Positions 1 to 9,791 of a stretch of 64,000 nt of DNA are shown here, one piece after another; the stretch's first letter is position 1; every line of letters begins with the position of its first letter. The stretch spans positions 147,058 through 211,057 of the forward strand of contig NZ_LKPJ01000006.1 in assembly GCF_001443045.1 (NCBI RefSeq), in the 5' to 3' direction. A program made the translations under genes and the position numbers. The notes under the pieces are model-generated. The model saw nothing but the letters and a program-made list of their open reading frames with translations. It ran no database searches and was not told where the DNA came from. The stretch is from Burkholderia ambifaria (GTDB lineage: Bacteria > Pseudomonadota > Gammaproteobacteria > Burkholderiales > Burkholderiaceae).

Positions 1-1
1 C

Positions 2-895
2 CGGCACGGCGCGCGCGCCGCGCAGCGGCGGTTCGTGCGTCGCGCGATGCAGATCTATCGCGCGTTTCTCGCGACGTCGACGCTGATGCTCGTCGTGTCG
101 GCCGTGCTCGACCATTACGGGATCGACGCGCCGAACCTCGCGCTCGACGACGTCAGCGTGATGCTCGCGTCGCCGCTCACGGGCGCAGCCGAGCTGCTCA
201 CGTTCCAGCGCCAGCCGTATCTCGCGTCGGTGCTGCCGATGTACGTGCTGTTCGCGCTCGCGTCGCCGGTGATCGTGCCGTTCGCGCGCCGCCATCCGTG
301 GCTGCTCGTCGCGTTCAGCGCGGCGTCGTGGCTGGCGGCTGGCTGGCTCGGCCCCGAGCTGCTGGACACCGACTCGTTCCGCTGGAGCTTCAACCCGTTC
401 GCGTGGCAGCTGATGTTCGTCGCCGGCGTGCTCGCGCGCTGCCAGCCGTTCTACCGGCACGTCGCGCTCGGACGCTGGAGTGCCGCGGCAACCGGCGTCG
501 CATGCGCGATCGTGCTCGGTTGCGCGAGCTACAAGCTGTTCTCGGGGCTGCCGGTGCCCGAAGGCGTGCTCAAGCGCGATCTCGCACTGCCGCGCATCGT
601 GAGCTTCGCAGCGGTCGCGTGGCTGATGGCGGACTGCGTGCGCCACGGCTGGATCGCGCGGATCGCGCGCGCGGTGCAGCCCGTGGTGGCGGTCGGCCAG
701 CGCGGGCTCATCTGCTTCGTCGCGGGCGCGGCGATTTCTCTCGTCATCGATTCGCTGCTGCATCCGGTCGCGAACGGCGCCGAGTTGCGGCGCATCGGCC
801 TGGGCCTCGCGGCCGACGCATGCGCGGTCGGGCTGATGATGGCCGTGGCGGGTTCGGGATCGTGGTTCGCGCGCTGGCGCGCCGCGGCCGCGTGA
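2..895 (+). CDS. OpgC-like membrane acyltransferase (5' truncated by window edge)
   Basis: The reading frame is open to the left edge, so the gene begins outside the window; the GTG at 35 is internal in my reading. About 297 residues remain, ending in a run of hydrophobic segments typical of the polytopic OpgC/acyltransferase-3 fold. The stretch RRAMQIYRAF followed by a hydrophobic helix matches the mid-protein pattern of OpgC proteins, which in other proteobacteria transfer succinyl groups onto osmoregulated periplasmic glucans at the inner membrane. The substrate here is inferred from family only. It converges on a small minus-strand gene. The catalytic N-terminal part is not visible, so the function assignment is moderate. 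Confidence 0.7.
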   Translation, partial: RHGARAAQRRFVRRAMQIYRAFLATSTLMLVVSAVLDHYGIDAPNLALDDVSVMLASPLTGAAELLTFQRQPYLASVLPMYVLFALASPVIVPFARRHPWLLVAFSAASWLAAGWLGPELLDTDSFRWSFNPFAWQLMFVAGVLARCQPFYRHVALGRWSAAATGVACAIVLGCASYKLFSGLPVPEGVLKRDLALPRIVSFAAVAWLMADCVRHGWIARIARAVQPVVAVGQRGLICFVAGAAISLVIDSLLHPVANGAELRRIGLGLAADACAVGLMMAVAGSGSWFARWRAAAA

Positions 896-939
896 GCGGC
901 GCGGGAGCGCGCGCAGGCGGCCGCGCGACGGCGGTGCGG

Positions 940-1146
940 TCAGTGAGGTGAGCCGATGCGGGAGCGGGGGACGGCGGTCGCGTCATCGGATTCGGTGTCG
1001 TCGCGTTCGTCGGACGTCGGATCGTCCTGCTGCGCGAGCACCGCGTCGGCTTCGGCTGCGGCGCGGGCGGCGCGCAATGCGGTGCAGCGCTGCGCGTGCC
1101 GGATGTCCGACAGTATCCTCAAGAGCCGAGTCGTTTTGCTTTTCAT
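940..1146 (-). CDS. Small hypothetical protein, 68 aa
   Basis: The ATG at 1146 is preceded by GGGAGAAGATC, a good ribosome binding site, which is the main reason to accept the ORF. The protein has a basic, Arg-rich N-terminal half likely to be helical (MKSKTTRLLRILSDIRHAQR) and an acidic, Asp/Glu-rich tail. There is no signal peptide and no family I recognise. It lies downstream of, and in the same direction as, the POT transporter gene with a gap of about 120 bp, so it could be co-transcribed with it. Confidence 0.5.
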   Translation of the reverse strand: MKSKTTRLLRILSDIRHAQRCTALRAARAAAEADAVLAQQDDPTSDERDDTESDDATAVPRSRIGSPH

Positions 1147-1265
1147 GATCTTCTCCCGCCGGTGCGCATCGCGTGGAACGGATGGACCGTTGCAACCAGT
1201 GTAGGACGTGCTGGCCGTGCTGGCGGGAGAATGTGGCGTGCATGCCGCACGCCGAGGGATAGTAC

Positions 1266-2789
1266 TTACTGGGCCGAAGCCATCGCCTGCGCCTGCAACG
1301 CTTCTTCCTCGCGGCGTTCTTCCGCGCAGCGCTGATGCTGGCGCGACAGGCGGTTCATCATCGGCAGCAGCAGCAGCGCGAGCAGCATGCCGATCGCGGC
1401 GAGCCAGCCGAGCTTCTCGAACAGCGACAGGTAGAGCGGCAGCGATTCGGTGGCCGGCAGGTCGTGCGACGGCATCTGCGCGAAGTTCGCGACGACGCTG
1501 CCGAGATACTGCGACACGCCCGTCGCGACGAAATACGCGCCCATCATGAAGCCGCTCATGCGCGCCGGCACGTAGCGCGCGATCATCGCGAGGCCGAGGC
1601 CGCTCACCAGCAGTTCGCCGAGCGAGTAGAGGCCGTAGCCCCACACCATGAACCACGACGACACGCGACCGTCCACCGCGTAGCGGCCGCTGATCGTGAA
1701 CACGAGGTAACCGGCAGCCACCGCGCCGAAGCCGAACGCGTACTTCGCCGCGACCGGCAGGTCACGGCCGCTTTTCGAGAACGCGTTGTAGATCCACACG
1801 AGCACCGGGCTCAGCATCATGATCCAGATCGGGTTCAGTGCCTGGAACTGTGCGGCGCTCCACGTGAACAGCGTCGTGCCGAACAGGATGAAGCGCGGAT
1901 CGACGTTGCGCAGCGCGAACAGCGTCAGCGACGTCGACATCTGCACGTAGAAGATGAAGAACAGGATCACCTGGCCGATCAGCACGAGCGCCGCGATCAG
2001 GCCGGCACGCTCCGAACGCTCCGACTTCGCGATCATGTACGCGAAGATCGCGAGGATCGCGAATGCTGCCGTCCACACGCTCGCGACCGCGAGCTGCTTG
2101 TGCTGCAGCACGTACAGCGTGACCAGCGCGAGCGCGACGCCGCCTGCCGCCACGCCGCCGAGGCGCTTCCAGCGGATCGGTTCGTCGTCGGGCTGCGAGC
2201 CGATGTGCGCGAGCGTGCGGTGCATCAGCATGAAGTTCAGGATCGCGAGCAGCATGCCGGCGCAGCAGACCGCGAACGCGGTGTGCCAGCCCCAGTGATC
2301 CTTGATCCACGGCGTCGCGAGCATCGACACGGTCGAGCCGATGTTGACAGCCATGTAGTAGATCGTGAACGCGCTGTCGATGCGTGCGTCGTCGCCTTCG
2401 TAGATGCGGCGCACGAGGTTCGCCGCGTTGGCCTTGAACAGGCCGTTGCCGACGACGATCACGCCGAGCGATGCGTACATGTACGCCAGCGCGTCGTTCG
2501 GGACCGCCAGCATCAGGTAGCCGGCGCACAGCACGGCCGCGCCGATGATCATCGTGCGACGGGCGCCGAGCACCTTGTCGCCGATCCAGCCGCCGATCGA
2601 CGGCGACGCGTAGACGAGCGCGGTGAACGCGCCCCAGGTCAGGTTCGCGTGGCTGTCGGTGAAACCGAGCCGGTCGACCATGAAGAGGACCAGGAGCGCG
2701 GCCATGCCGTAGTAGCCGAAGCGCTCCCACATTTCGATGAGGAAGACCGTCGTAAACGATCGGGTTTGTGAAACAGGTGCGTGCATCAT
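1266..2789 (-). CDS. POT-family proton-dependent oligopeptide transporter
   Basis: This is a 507-residue polytopic membrane protein of the POT/PTR2 family (DtpA/DtpB-like), which imports di- and tripeptides with protons. The N-terminus has the family motif EMWERFGYYG (ExxERFxYYG, proton coupling and substrate binding), followed by GGWIGDKVLGARRT, the usual loop after helix 2. The length is typical. Consecutive codons at 2792 (TTG), 2789 (ATG) and 2786 (ATG) can start; I chose ATG 2789, which has GAGATTG just upstream. It is divergent from an XRE-cupin regulator that also faces an opp operon, so the locus appears devoted to peptide uptake. Regulation by that neighbour is inference. Confidence 0.9.
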   Translation of the reverse strand: MMHAPVSQTRSFTTVFLIEMWERFGYYGMAALLVLFMVDRLGFTDSHANLTWGAFTALVYASPSIGGWIGDKVLGARRTMIIGAAVLCAGYLMLAVPNDALAYMYASLGVIVVGNGLFKANAANLVRRIYEGDDARIDSAFTIYYMAVNIGSTVSMLATPWIKDHWGWHTAFAVCCAGMLLAILNFMLMHRTLAHIGSQPDDEPIRWKRLGGVAAGGVALALVTLYVLQHKQLAVASVWTAAFAILAIFAYMIAKSERSERAGLIAALVLIGQVILFFIFYVQMSTSLTLFALRNVDPRFILFGTTLFTWSAAQFQALNPIWIMMLSPVLVWIYNAFSKSGRDLPVAAKYAFGFGAVAAGYLVFTISGRYAVDGRVSSWFMVWGYGLYSLGELLVSGLGLAMIARYVPARMSGFMMGAYFVATGVSQYLGSVVANFAQMPSHDLPATESLPLYLSLFEKLGWLAAIGMLLALLLLPMMNRLSRQHQRCAEERREEEALQAQAMASAQ

Positions 2790-3274
2790 CAATCTCGTTT
2801 GAAACGGACGGCGCGGATCGCGCGTCGCCTTGGGGGTCGAACTGGCGCCGGAGCACGGTGGCCGGGTAGGCTTTGCGTCGGCGATGGAGCAGTCGGGCCG
2901 GGGTCGGACTCCGCCTGACGAGGCGGCGCGAGACCCCGACCGGCGCGCGAGTGGTAACGTTTGCCGGTCCGGTGCGTCAGGTCCGCGCCACTCAGGGAAA
3001 CTCCCGATATGGCAGCAGCTTTCAGGAACATTTGTCTCATCATCTACTTGTAAGCTTGGCGCCCGTTCTCCGCAAATTCCCGGAGAGCCGCTTGCAGCTT
3101 GCCTGTGAAGACGGCGAGTCTGGCAAGATAGCGCGTCGTTTCGCTCGCTTCGGGCCCTGTTTAGTGCACCGGGCTCAACGCCGAAGACGTGTGCGAACCC
3201 GAAGATTAAGCCATCTCAAGTTAACTTAGTTACTTTCCATCAAACATTTTTTGACGACCACTTTTCGGCCTGCT
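2790..3274. other. Divergent intergenic region, POT transporter / XRE-cupin regulator
   Basis: This 485-bp interval holds no convincing coding region; the short ORFs in it lack coding-like composition and ribosome binding sites. The half near the regulator is more AT-rich than its surroundings and carries a perfect 10-bp palindrome and a sigma-70-like promoter, listed separately. No clear promoter for the minus-strand transporter was recognised. Confidence 0.6.
3218..3227. promoter_or_regulatory. Palindrome AAGTTAACTT, candidate operator
   Basis: A perfect 10-bp palindrome sits in an AT-rich patch 24 bp before the -35-like hexamer of the XRE-cupin gene, and is followed by a similar half element (AGTTACTTT). 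XRE regulators usually autoregulate through such inverted repeats, so this is a plausible binding site. No experimental link can be seen in sequence. Confidence 0.35.
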
Positions 3275-3279
3275 ATGGT
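3251..3279 (+). promoter_or_regulatory. Sigma-70-like promoter overlapping the regulator start
   Basis: TTGACG (3251-3256), a 17-bp spacer and TATGGT (3274-3279), with TG two bases earlier giving an extended -10, form a good match to a vegetative promoter. The ATG of the regulator lies inside the -10 hexamer. If the promoter is used, the true start codon must lie downstream or transcription must begin elsewhere, so one of the two assignments is doubtful. Confidence 0.4.
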
Positions 3280-3853
3280 TCCCCCCACTGAAAACTCGCG
3301 ATCGGCAGACGCTGTCGCACTTGGCAGCAAGATTCGCGCGTTGCGCCAACGACTCAAGCGCACGCTCGACGACACCGCTACCGCCGCGGGGATTTCGAAG
3401 CCGTTTCTGTCTCAAGTCGAGCGCGGGCTCGCGTCGCCGTCGCTGACGTCGCTGGCCGGTATCGCCCAGGCGCTCGGCGTGACGGTGCAGTACTTCGTGG
3501 ATACGCCGAGCGAGGAACGCTCGGTCTGCCGAGGCGAGCAGTTGCGCTTCTTCGGATTCGCCGATTCGGCGAACCTGTTCGCGAGGCTGACGAACGTGTC
3601 CGAAGGGCGTCAGCTCGAGGCGATCCTCGTGCGGATGCCGCCGGGGCAGAAACGGTCGGAGGTGACAACGCATGCAGGAGAGGAGTTCCTGTATGTAATT
3701 GAAGGGGAAGTGTCGCTGACGCTGGAAGGCAAGACGTTCGTCCTGCAGGCCGGCGACAGTTCGCACTATCAGTCGACGGTCCCGCACAGCTGGGTCAACA
3801 CCGCGACGATCGAGTCGGTGGTGGTCTGGGTCGGTACGCCGCGGCTGTTCTAA
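3275..3853 (+). CDS. XRE-family regulator with C-terminal cupin domain
   Basis: The product has about 192 residues. An N-terminal helix-turn-helix (roughly residues 13-70, including ISKPFLSQVERGLASPSLTSL) is followed by a cupin_2 barrel (about 110-185, with HAGEEFLYVIEGEV and a PHSW motif). Regulators of this architecture (PuuR/SinR-like) sense small molecules and control transport or catabolic genes. ATG 3275 was chosen over the in-frame TTG at 3251 because the TTG coincides with a -35-like hexamer, but neither has a strong Shine-Dalgarno. It sits between the divergent POT transporter and the downstream opp operon, which it probably regulates; that role is inferred from position. Confidence 0.85.
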   Translation: MVPPTENSRSADAVALGSKIRALRQRLKRTLDDTATAAGISKPFLSQVERGLASPSLTSLAGIAQALGVTVQYFVDTPSEERSVCRGEQLRFFGFADSANLFARLTNVSEGRQLEAILVRMPPGQKRSEVTTHAGEEFLYVIEGEVSLTLEGKTFVLQAGDSSHYQSTVPHSWVNTATIESVVVWVGTPRLF

Positions 3854-3856
3854 CGC

Positions 3857-3913
3857 ACAGGTATTCCTTCGTTTCAGAGACGGGATACCTGTCGAAAGAA
3901 ACGTAAGGAATAC
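3857..3913 (+). promoter_or_regulatory. Two overlapping, mutually exclusive inverted repeats in the opp leader
   Basis: Arms ACAGGTATTCC (3857-3867) and GGGATACCTGT (3882-3892) pair at 10 of 11 positions. A second pair, GTATTCCTTCGTTTC (3861-3875) and GAAACGTAAGGAATAC (3898-3913), is complementary apart from one bulged base. The left arms overlap, so only one hairpin can form at a time. The second hairpin would sequester the ribosome binding site (AAGGA) of the 19-codon leader ORF. This could be an attenuator-like leader or nested operator sites. Confidence 0.5.
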
Positions 3914-3917
3914 TAAA

Positions 3918-3977
3918 ATGCAATACGAGAATCACGGGCCTCCTCAATCGCTGCACCCGTCAGCGTCTCACGCGTAA
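3918..3977 (+). CDS. Putative 19-residue leader peptide upstream of oppA
   Basis: An ATG preceded at good spacing by TAAGGA opens a 19-codon frame, MQYENHGPPQSLHPSASHA, ending in TAA 54 bp before oppA. It holds a Pro-Pro pair and several His and Ser codons. Because oppA has no evident Shine-Dalgarno while this ORF does, it may act as a leader peptide coupled to the competing hairpins at 3857-3913. There is no homology support; the case rests on the start signal and position. Confidence 0.4.
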   Translation: MQYENHGPPQSLHPSASHA

Positions 3978-4031
3978 TCCGCGGCATCCGCCGCGCAACG
4001 CTCACCGAACAACCTTCTCAAAACTGCCACG

Positions 4032-5645
4032 ATGAAATCCTTGCATGCCATCTCGGCCGTGCTGGCCGCGCTCGCCCTGACGACGCCCGCCGTTCACGCC
4101 GTTACCGTTCCGTCGAACGTCGCGCTCGCCCCTCAACAGGACCTGACGCGCCAGGTGCCTGCCGAAGTCGAGTCGCTCGATCCGGCGCACATCGAATCGT
4201 GGACCGGCAACACGATCGGCCTCGACCTGTTCGAAGGGCTCGCCCGCATCGATGCGGCCGGCCAGGTCGTGCCGGGCGTTGCGCAGTCGTGGGAGCGCAA
4301 GACGCCGACGACATGGATCTTCAAGCTGCGCCACGATGCGAAGTGGAGCAACGGCCAGCCCGTGACGGCCGCCGATTTCGTCTACTCGTGGCAGCGTCTC
4401 GTCGATCCGAAGACGGGCTCGAAGTACACGATCCTCGTCGAGTTCGTGAAGAACTCGAAGGACATCATCGCCGGCAAGGCCGCCCCGTCGACGCTCGGCG
4501 TGCGCGCGGTCGACCCGTACACGCTGGAAGTGACGACCGACGTGCCCGTCGCGTTCTTCCCCGAGCTGACCGCGATGGCGCCGCTCGCGCCGGTGAACAA
4601 GGACGTGGTGACGAAGTTCGGTGACGCATGGACGCGCCCGGGCAATATCGTCAGCAACGGTGCATACCAGCTCGTCGACTGGCAGCCGAACAACCGCATC
4701 GTGGCGACCAAGGACGCGAAGTACTGGAACGCGCCGAAGGTCGTGATCAGCAAGGTCACGTACCTGCCGATCGAAAGCGACGAAACCGCGATGCGCATGT
4801 ACCAGGCCGGCCAGATCGACTACAGCTACTCGATTCCGTCGGGCATCTTCCAGCAGGTCAGCAAGCAGTTCGGCGGCGAACTGCGCCCGGGCCTGCAGCT
4901 CGCGACCTACTACTACTACCTGAACAACAGCGACGCGGCGCTGAAGGACAAGCGCGTGCGCCAGGCGCTGTCGATGGTGATCGATCGCGACGTGCTCACG
5001 TCGAAGCTCACGCAGGCCGGCGAGAAGCCGATGTACGGCCTGATGCCGAACGGCACGAAGGGCGCGCAGCCGTTCACGCCGGAATGGGCGTCGTGGCCGA
5101 TGGCCAAGCGCATCGCGACCGCGAAGGACCTGTTGAAGCAGGCCGGCTACTCCGACGCGAAGCCGCTGTCGTTCACGCTCACGTACAACACCAACGACCT
5201 GCACAAGAAGGTCGCGCTGTTCACCGCATCGGAATGGCGCACGAAGCTCGGCATCAACACGAAGCTCGAGAACGTCGAGTTCAAGGTGCTGATGAAGGAA
5301 CGGCATGACGGCAAGGTGCAGATCGCGCGCGACGGCTGGTTCGCCGACTACAACGACGCAATGACCTTCTTCGACCTGATCCGCTGCGGCAGCTCGCAGA
5401 ACACCGTCGGCTACTGCAACAAGCAGATGGATACGCTCGTCGACGAAGGCAACCAGAAGCTCGACGACAAGGCACGTGCCGCGCTGCTCACGCAGGCGCA
5501 CGACACGGCGATGAACGACACGCCGATGGTGCCGCTGTTCCAGTACTCGGCCGACCGTCTCGTGAAGCCCTACGTGGGCGGCTACTCGCTGAAGAACGTG
5601 ATCGACATGCGTGCGTCGCAGGACATGTACCTGATCAAGCACTGA
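4032..5645 (+). CDS. oppA: Periplasmic oligopeptide-binding protein OppA
   Basis: This is a 537-residue SBP_bac_5-family binding protein. It opens with a Sec signal peptide (basic MKSLHA, hydrophobic core, cleavage near AVHA). The mature N-terminus VESLDPAHI...GLDLFEGL and the segment WERKTPTTWIFKLR are typical of OppA/MppA proteins, and the length fits. It captures peptides in the periplasm for the OppBCDF importer. It is the first gene of a tight operon (11 bp to oppB). The start lacks a clear Shine-Dalgarno, unlike its neighbours, which may matter for the leader described upstream. The exact peptide preference, including cell-wall peptides, cannot be read from sequence. Confidence 0.92.
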   Translation: MKSLHAISAVLAALALTTPAVHAVTVPSNVALAPQQDLTRQVPAEVESLDPAHIESWTGNTIGLDLFEGLARIDAAGQVVPGVAQSWERKTPTTWIFKLRHDAKWSNGQPVTAADFVYSWQRLVDPKTGSKYTILVEFVKNSKDIIAGKAAPSTLGVRAVDPYTLEVTTDVPVAFFPELTAMAPLAPVNKDVVTKFGDAWTRPGNIVSNGAYQLVDWQPNNRIVATKDAKYWNAPKVVISKVTYLPIESDETAMRMYQAGQIDYSYSIPSGIFQQVSKQFGGELRPGLQLATYYYYLNNSDAALKDKRVRQALSMVIDRDVLTSKLTQAGEKPMYGLMPNGTKGAQPFTPEWASWPMAKRIATAKDLLKQAGYSDAKPLSFTLTYNTNDLHKKVALFTASEWRTKLGINTKLENVEFKVLMKERHDGKVQIARDGWFADYNDAMTFFDLIRCGSSQNTVGYCNKQMDTLVDEGNQKLDDKARAALLTQAHDTAMNDTPMVPLFQYSADRLVKPYVGGYSLKNVIDMRASQDMYLIKH

Positions 5646-5656
5646 GCGGAGCGATC

Positions 5657-6595
5657 ATGCTGGCCTACGCATTGAGACGCACGTTGTGGGCGGTGCCGAC
5701 GATTCTCGCCGTCATCACCGTCTGCTACCTGCTGCTGCATTTCACGCCCGGCGGTCCGTTCGATACGGAGAAGCAGCTGTCCGCGGCGACGCTCGCGAAC
5801 CTGAACGCGAAGTACCACCTCGACGAGCCGCTGTGGAAGCAGTACCTGCTGTACCTGAACGCGCTGCTGCACGGCGATCTCGGTCCGTCGTTCCGTTACG
5901 TCGACTGGTCGGTGAACGATCTCGTGAAGAAGGCGCTGCCCGTGAGTCTCGGCGTGGGCGGCGTGTCGATCCCGATCTCGATCGTGTTCGGCGTGCTGCT
6001 CGGCACCGTCGCGGCCGTGCGGCGCGACAGTCTGATCGACCGCTTCGTGATGCTGATCGGCAACTTCGGCAACGTCGTGCCGCCGTTCGTGCTCGGCCCG
6101 GTGCTGGTATGGATCTTCGCGATCCTGCTGAAGACGTCGGCCGGCAACGGCTGGCTGCCGGCCGGCGGCTGGGGCGACGGCGGCTGGCAGTACCGGCTGC
6201 TGCCGATCGTGCTGCTGACCTTCATCAACGTGTCGCTGCTCGCACGCGTGATGCGCGGCTCGATGATCGAGACGCTGTCGAGCAACTACATTCGCACCGC
6301 GCGCGCGAAGGGCCTGCCGGGCTCGACGATCGTGCTGCGCCACGCGCTCAAGCCCGCGCTGATGCCGGTCGTGTCGCTGTTCGGCACGGTCTGCATCACG
6401 TCGATCACGGCGGCCGTCGTCACCGAATCGGTGTTCGCGCTGCCGGGGCTCGGACAGCTTGTCGTGAACGGCGCGATCAACCGCGACTACACGCTGGTGC
6501 TCGGCCTCGTCGTGCTGACGACCGTCTGTGCGGTGCTGTTCAACCTGCTGGTCGACCTCGCGTACGCGTGGCTCGATCCGCGCATCCGTTATTGA
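5657..6595 (+). CDS. oppB: Oligopeptide ABC transporter permease OppB
   Basis: This is a 312-residue inner-membrane permease of the BPD_transp_1 family. It begins with MLAYALRRTLWAVPTILAVI, the usual first helix of OppB/DppB, has a periplasmic segment after it, and carries the EAA-like loop (ARAKGLPGSTIVLRHALKPAL, near residues 216-236) that docks on the ATPases. Its length is typical. It follows oppA by 11 bp and precedes oppC by 13 bp, so the genes are surely co-transcribed. It forms the translocation channel together with OppC. Confidence 0.93.
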   Translation: MLAYALRRTLWAVPTILAVITVCYLLLHFTPGGPFDTEKQLSAATLANLNAKYHLDEPLWKQYLLYLNALLHGDLGPSFRYVDWSVNDLVKKALPVSLGVGGVSIPISIVFGVLLGTVAAVRRDSLIDRFVMLIGNFGNVVPPFVLGPVLVWIFAILLKTSAGNGWLPAGGWGDGGWQYRLLPIVLLTFINVSLLARVMRGSMIETLSSNYIRTARAKGLPGSTIVLRHALKPALMPVVSLFGTVCITSITAAVVTESVFALPGLGQLVVNGAINRDYTLVLGLVVLTTVCAVLFNLLVDLAYAWLDPRIRY

Positions 6596-6608
6596 GCGAG
6601 GCACTGCG

Positions 6609-7511
6609 ATGACTCCGACTACTCCCGTCGTCAGTCTGCCCGTGCAGACCGACTCGCCGCCGCGTTCGCGCTCGCCGCTCGCGCTCGCGTTCGCGCGCTT
6701 CCTTCACAACCGTGCGGCCGTGTTCAGCCTCGTGCTGCTCGCGCTGATCACGCTCGCGTGCTTCGTCGGCCCGTGGCTGCTCGCGGCCGATCCCGCCGCG
6801 AGCGACTGGGGCTCGATCAGCCTGGCGCCGACGCTCGCGAACCAGCACTGGTTCGGCACCGACGAACTCGGCCGCGACCTGCTCGTGCGCACGCTGATCG
6901 GCGGCCGCGTGTCGATCGAGGTCGGCCTGCTCGGCACGCTGGTGTCCGGCCTGTTCGGCGTCGCATGGGGCGCGACCGCCGGCTTCGCGGGCGGCCGCGT
7001 CGACTCCGCGATGATGCGCGTCGTCGACATGATGTACGCGATCCCGTACCTGCTGATCGCGATCCTGATGATGACCCTGTTCGGCCGCTCGTTCATGCTG
7101 GTCGTGCTGACCATCAGCGCGTTCTCGTGGATCGACATGGCGCGCGTCGTGCGCGGCCAGACGCTGTCGCTGCGCAACCGCGAGTTCGTCGATGCGGCGC
7201 GCGCGATCGGCGTGTCGCCGGCATCGATCGTGCTGCGCCACATCGTGCCGAACCTGCTCGGCGTGGTCGTCGTGTACGCGACGGTCTCGGTGCCGAACAT
7301 CGTGCTGACCGAATCGGTGCTGTCGTTCCTCGGCCTCGGCGTGCAGGAGCCGATGACGAGCTGGGGCGTGCTGATCCAGGACGGCGCGCAGAAACTGGAA
7401 TCGATGCCGTGGCTGCTGCTGGCGCCGGCCGTCATGCTCTGCGTGACGCTCTACTGCGTGAACTTCGTTGGCGATGGCCTGCGTGACGCGCTCGACCCGA
7501 AGGATCGCTGA
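6609..7511 (+). CDS. oppC: Oligopeptide ABC transporter permease OppC
   Basis: This is a 300-residue permease with the OppC_N extension (residues about 20-70) followed by BPD_transp_1. It shows HWFGTDELGRDLLVR, a hallmark of OppC/DppC proteins, and the EAA-loop equivalent DAARAIGVSPASIVLRHIVPNLLG. The ATG at 6609 was chosen because translation upstream of it only continues a tail overlapping oppB. It pairs with OppB in the inner membrane. The gene is followed by an unusual gap of about 105 bp containing a very GC-rich hairpin before oppD. Confidence 0.93.
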   Translation: MTPTTPVVSLPVQTDSPPRSRSPLALAFARFLHNRAAVFSLVLLALITLACFVGPWLLAADPAASDWGSISLAPTLANQHWFGTDELGRDLLVRTLIGGRVSIEVGLLGTLVSGLFGVAWGATAGFAGGRVDSAMMRVVDMMYAIPYLLIAILMMTLFGRSFMLVVLTISAFSWIDMARVVRGQTLSLRNREFVDAARAIGVSPASIVLRHIVPNLLGVVVVYATVSVPNIVLTESVLSFLGLGVQEPMTSWGVLIQDGAQKLESMPWLLLAPAVMLCVTLYCVNFVGDGLRDALDPKDR

Positions 7512-7545
7512 GATGAAACAACCCCCACGCTCACTATGTTCGCTC

Positions 7546-7564
7546 GGGGGGGCGCAGCCCCCCC
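7546..7564 (+). repeat. G7-CGCAG-C7 hairpin inside the opp operon (oppC-oppD gap)
   Basis: Seven G residues, a 5-base loop and seven C residues form an extremely stable stem-loop in the 105-bp gap between oppC and oppD, the only long gap in the operon. The surrounding sequence (AACCCCCACGCTCACT before, GTCTCCCCC after) resembles a repetitive intergenic element common in Burkholderiaceae, recalled from general knowledge. It could stabilise the upstream mRNA or lower oppDF expression. Confidence 0.6.
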
Positions 7565-7616
7565 GTCTCCCCCAGGCGCTTCCATCGAAGTGTCGGGCGG
7601 CCCGGCGGAGGCTGGC

Positions 7617-9637
<2,021 letters not shown>

Positions 9638-9681
9638 AGTGACGCAGCAACCATAACCAGGCAGGTCGACAGGGGTAGGGT

Positions 9682-9706
9682 GCGGCGCGAACGATCTTCG
9701 CGCCGC
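9682..9706 (+). terminator. Hairpin between oppF and the porin gene
   Basis: A perfect 10-bp stem (GCGGCGCGAA / TTCGCGCCGC) with a 5-base CGATC loop lies 45 bp after oppF. No T-run follows, so it may be a weak or factor-dependent terminator, or a processing site that separates porin from transporter expression. Confidence 0.45.
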
Positions 9707-9791
9707 GGGTAGAGGCGCGTCCTTAGCCGGGCTCGCCGGGGGGCCGGAAGCGGATCGCAACCGGCGTGGACGACATCAACACAAGACGAGA

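Noticed and set aside
1335-2771. 478-codon plus-strand ORF antisense to the POT transporter
   Set aside because: His/Arg/Asp-rich translation, no motif; the minus strand has clear POT signatures and membrane helices.
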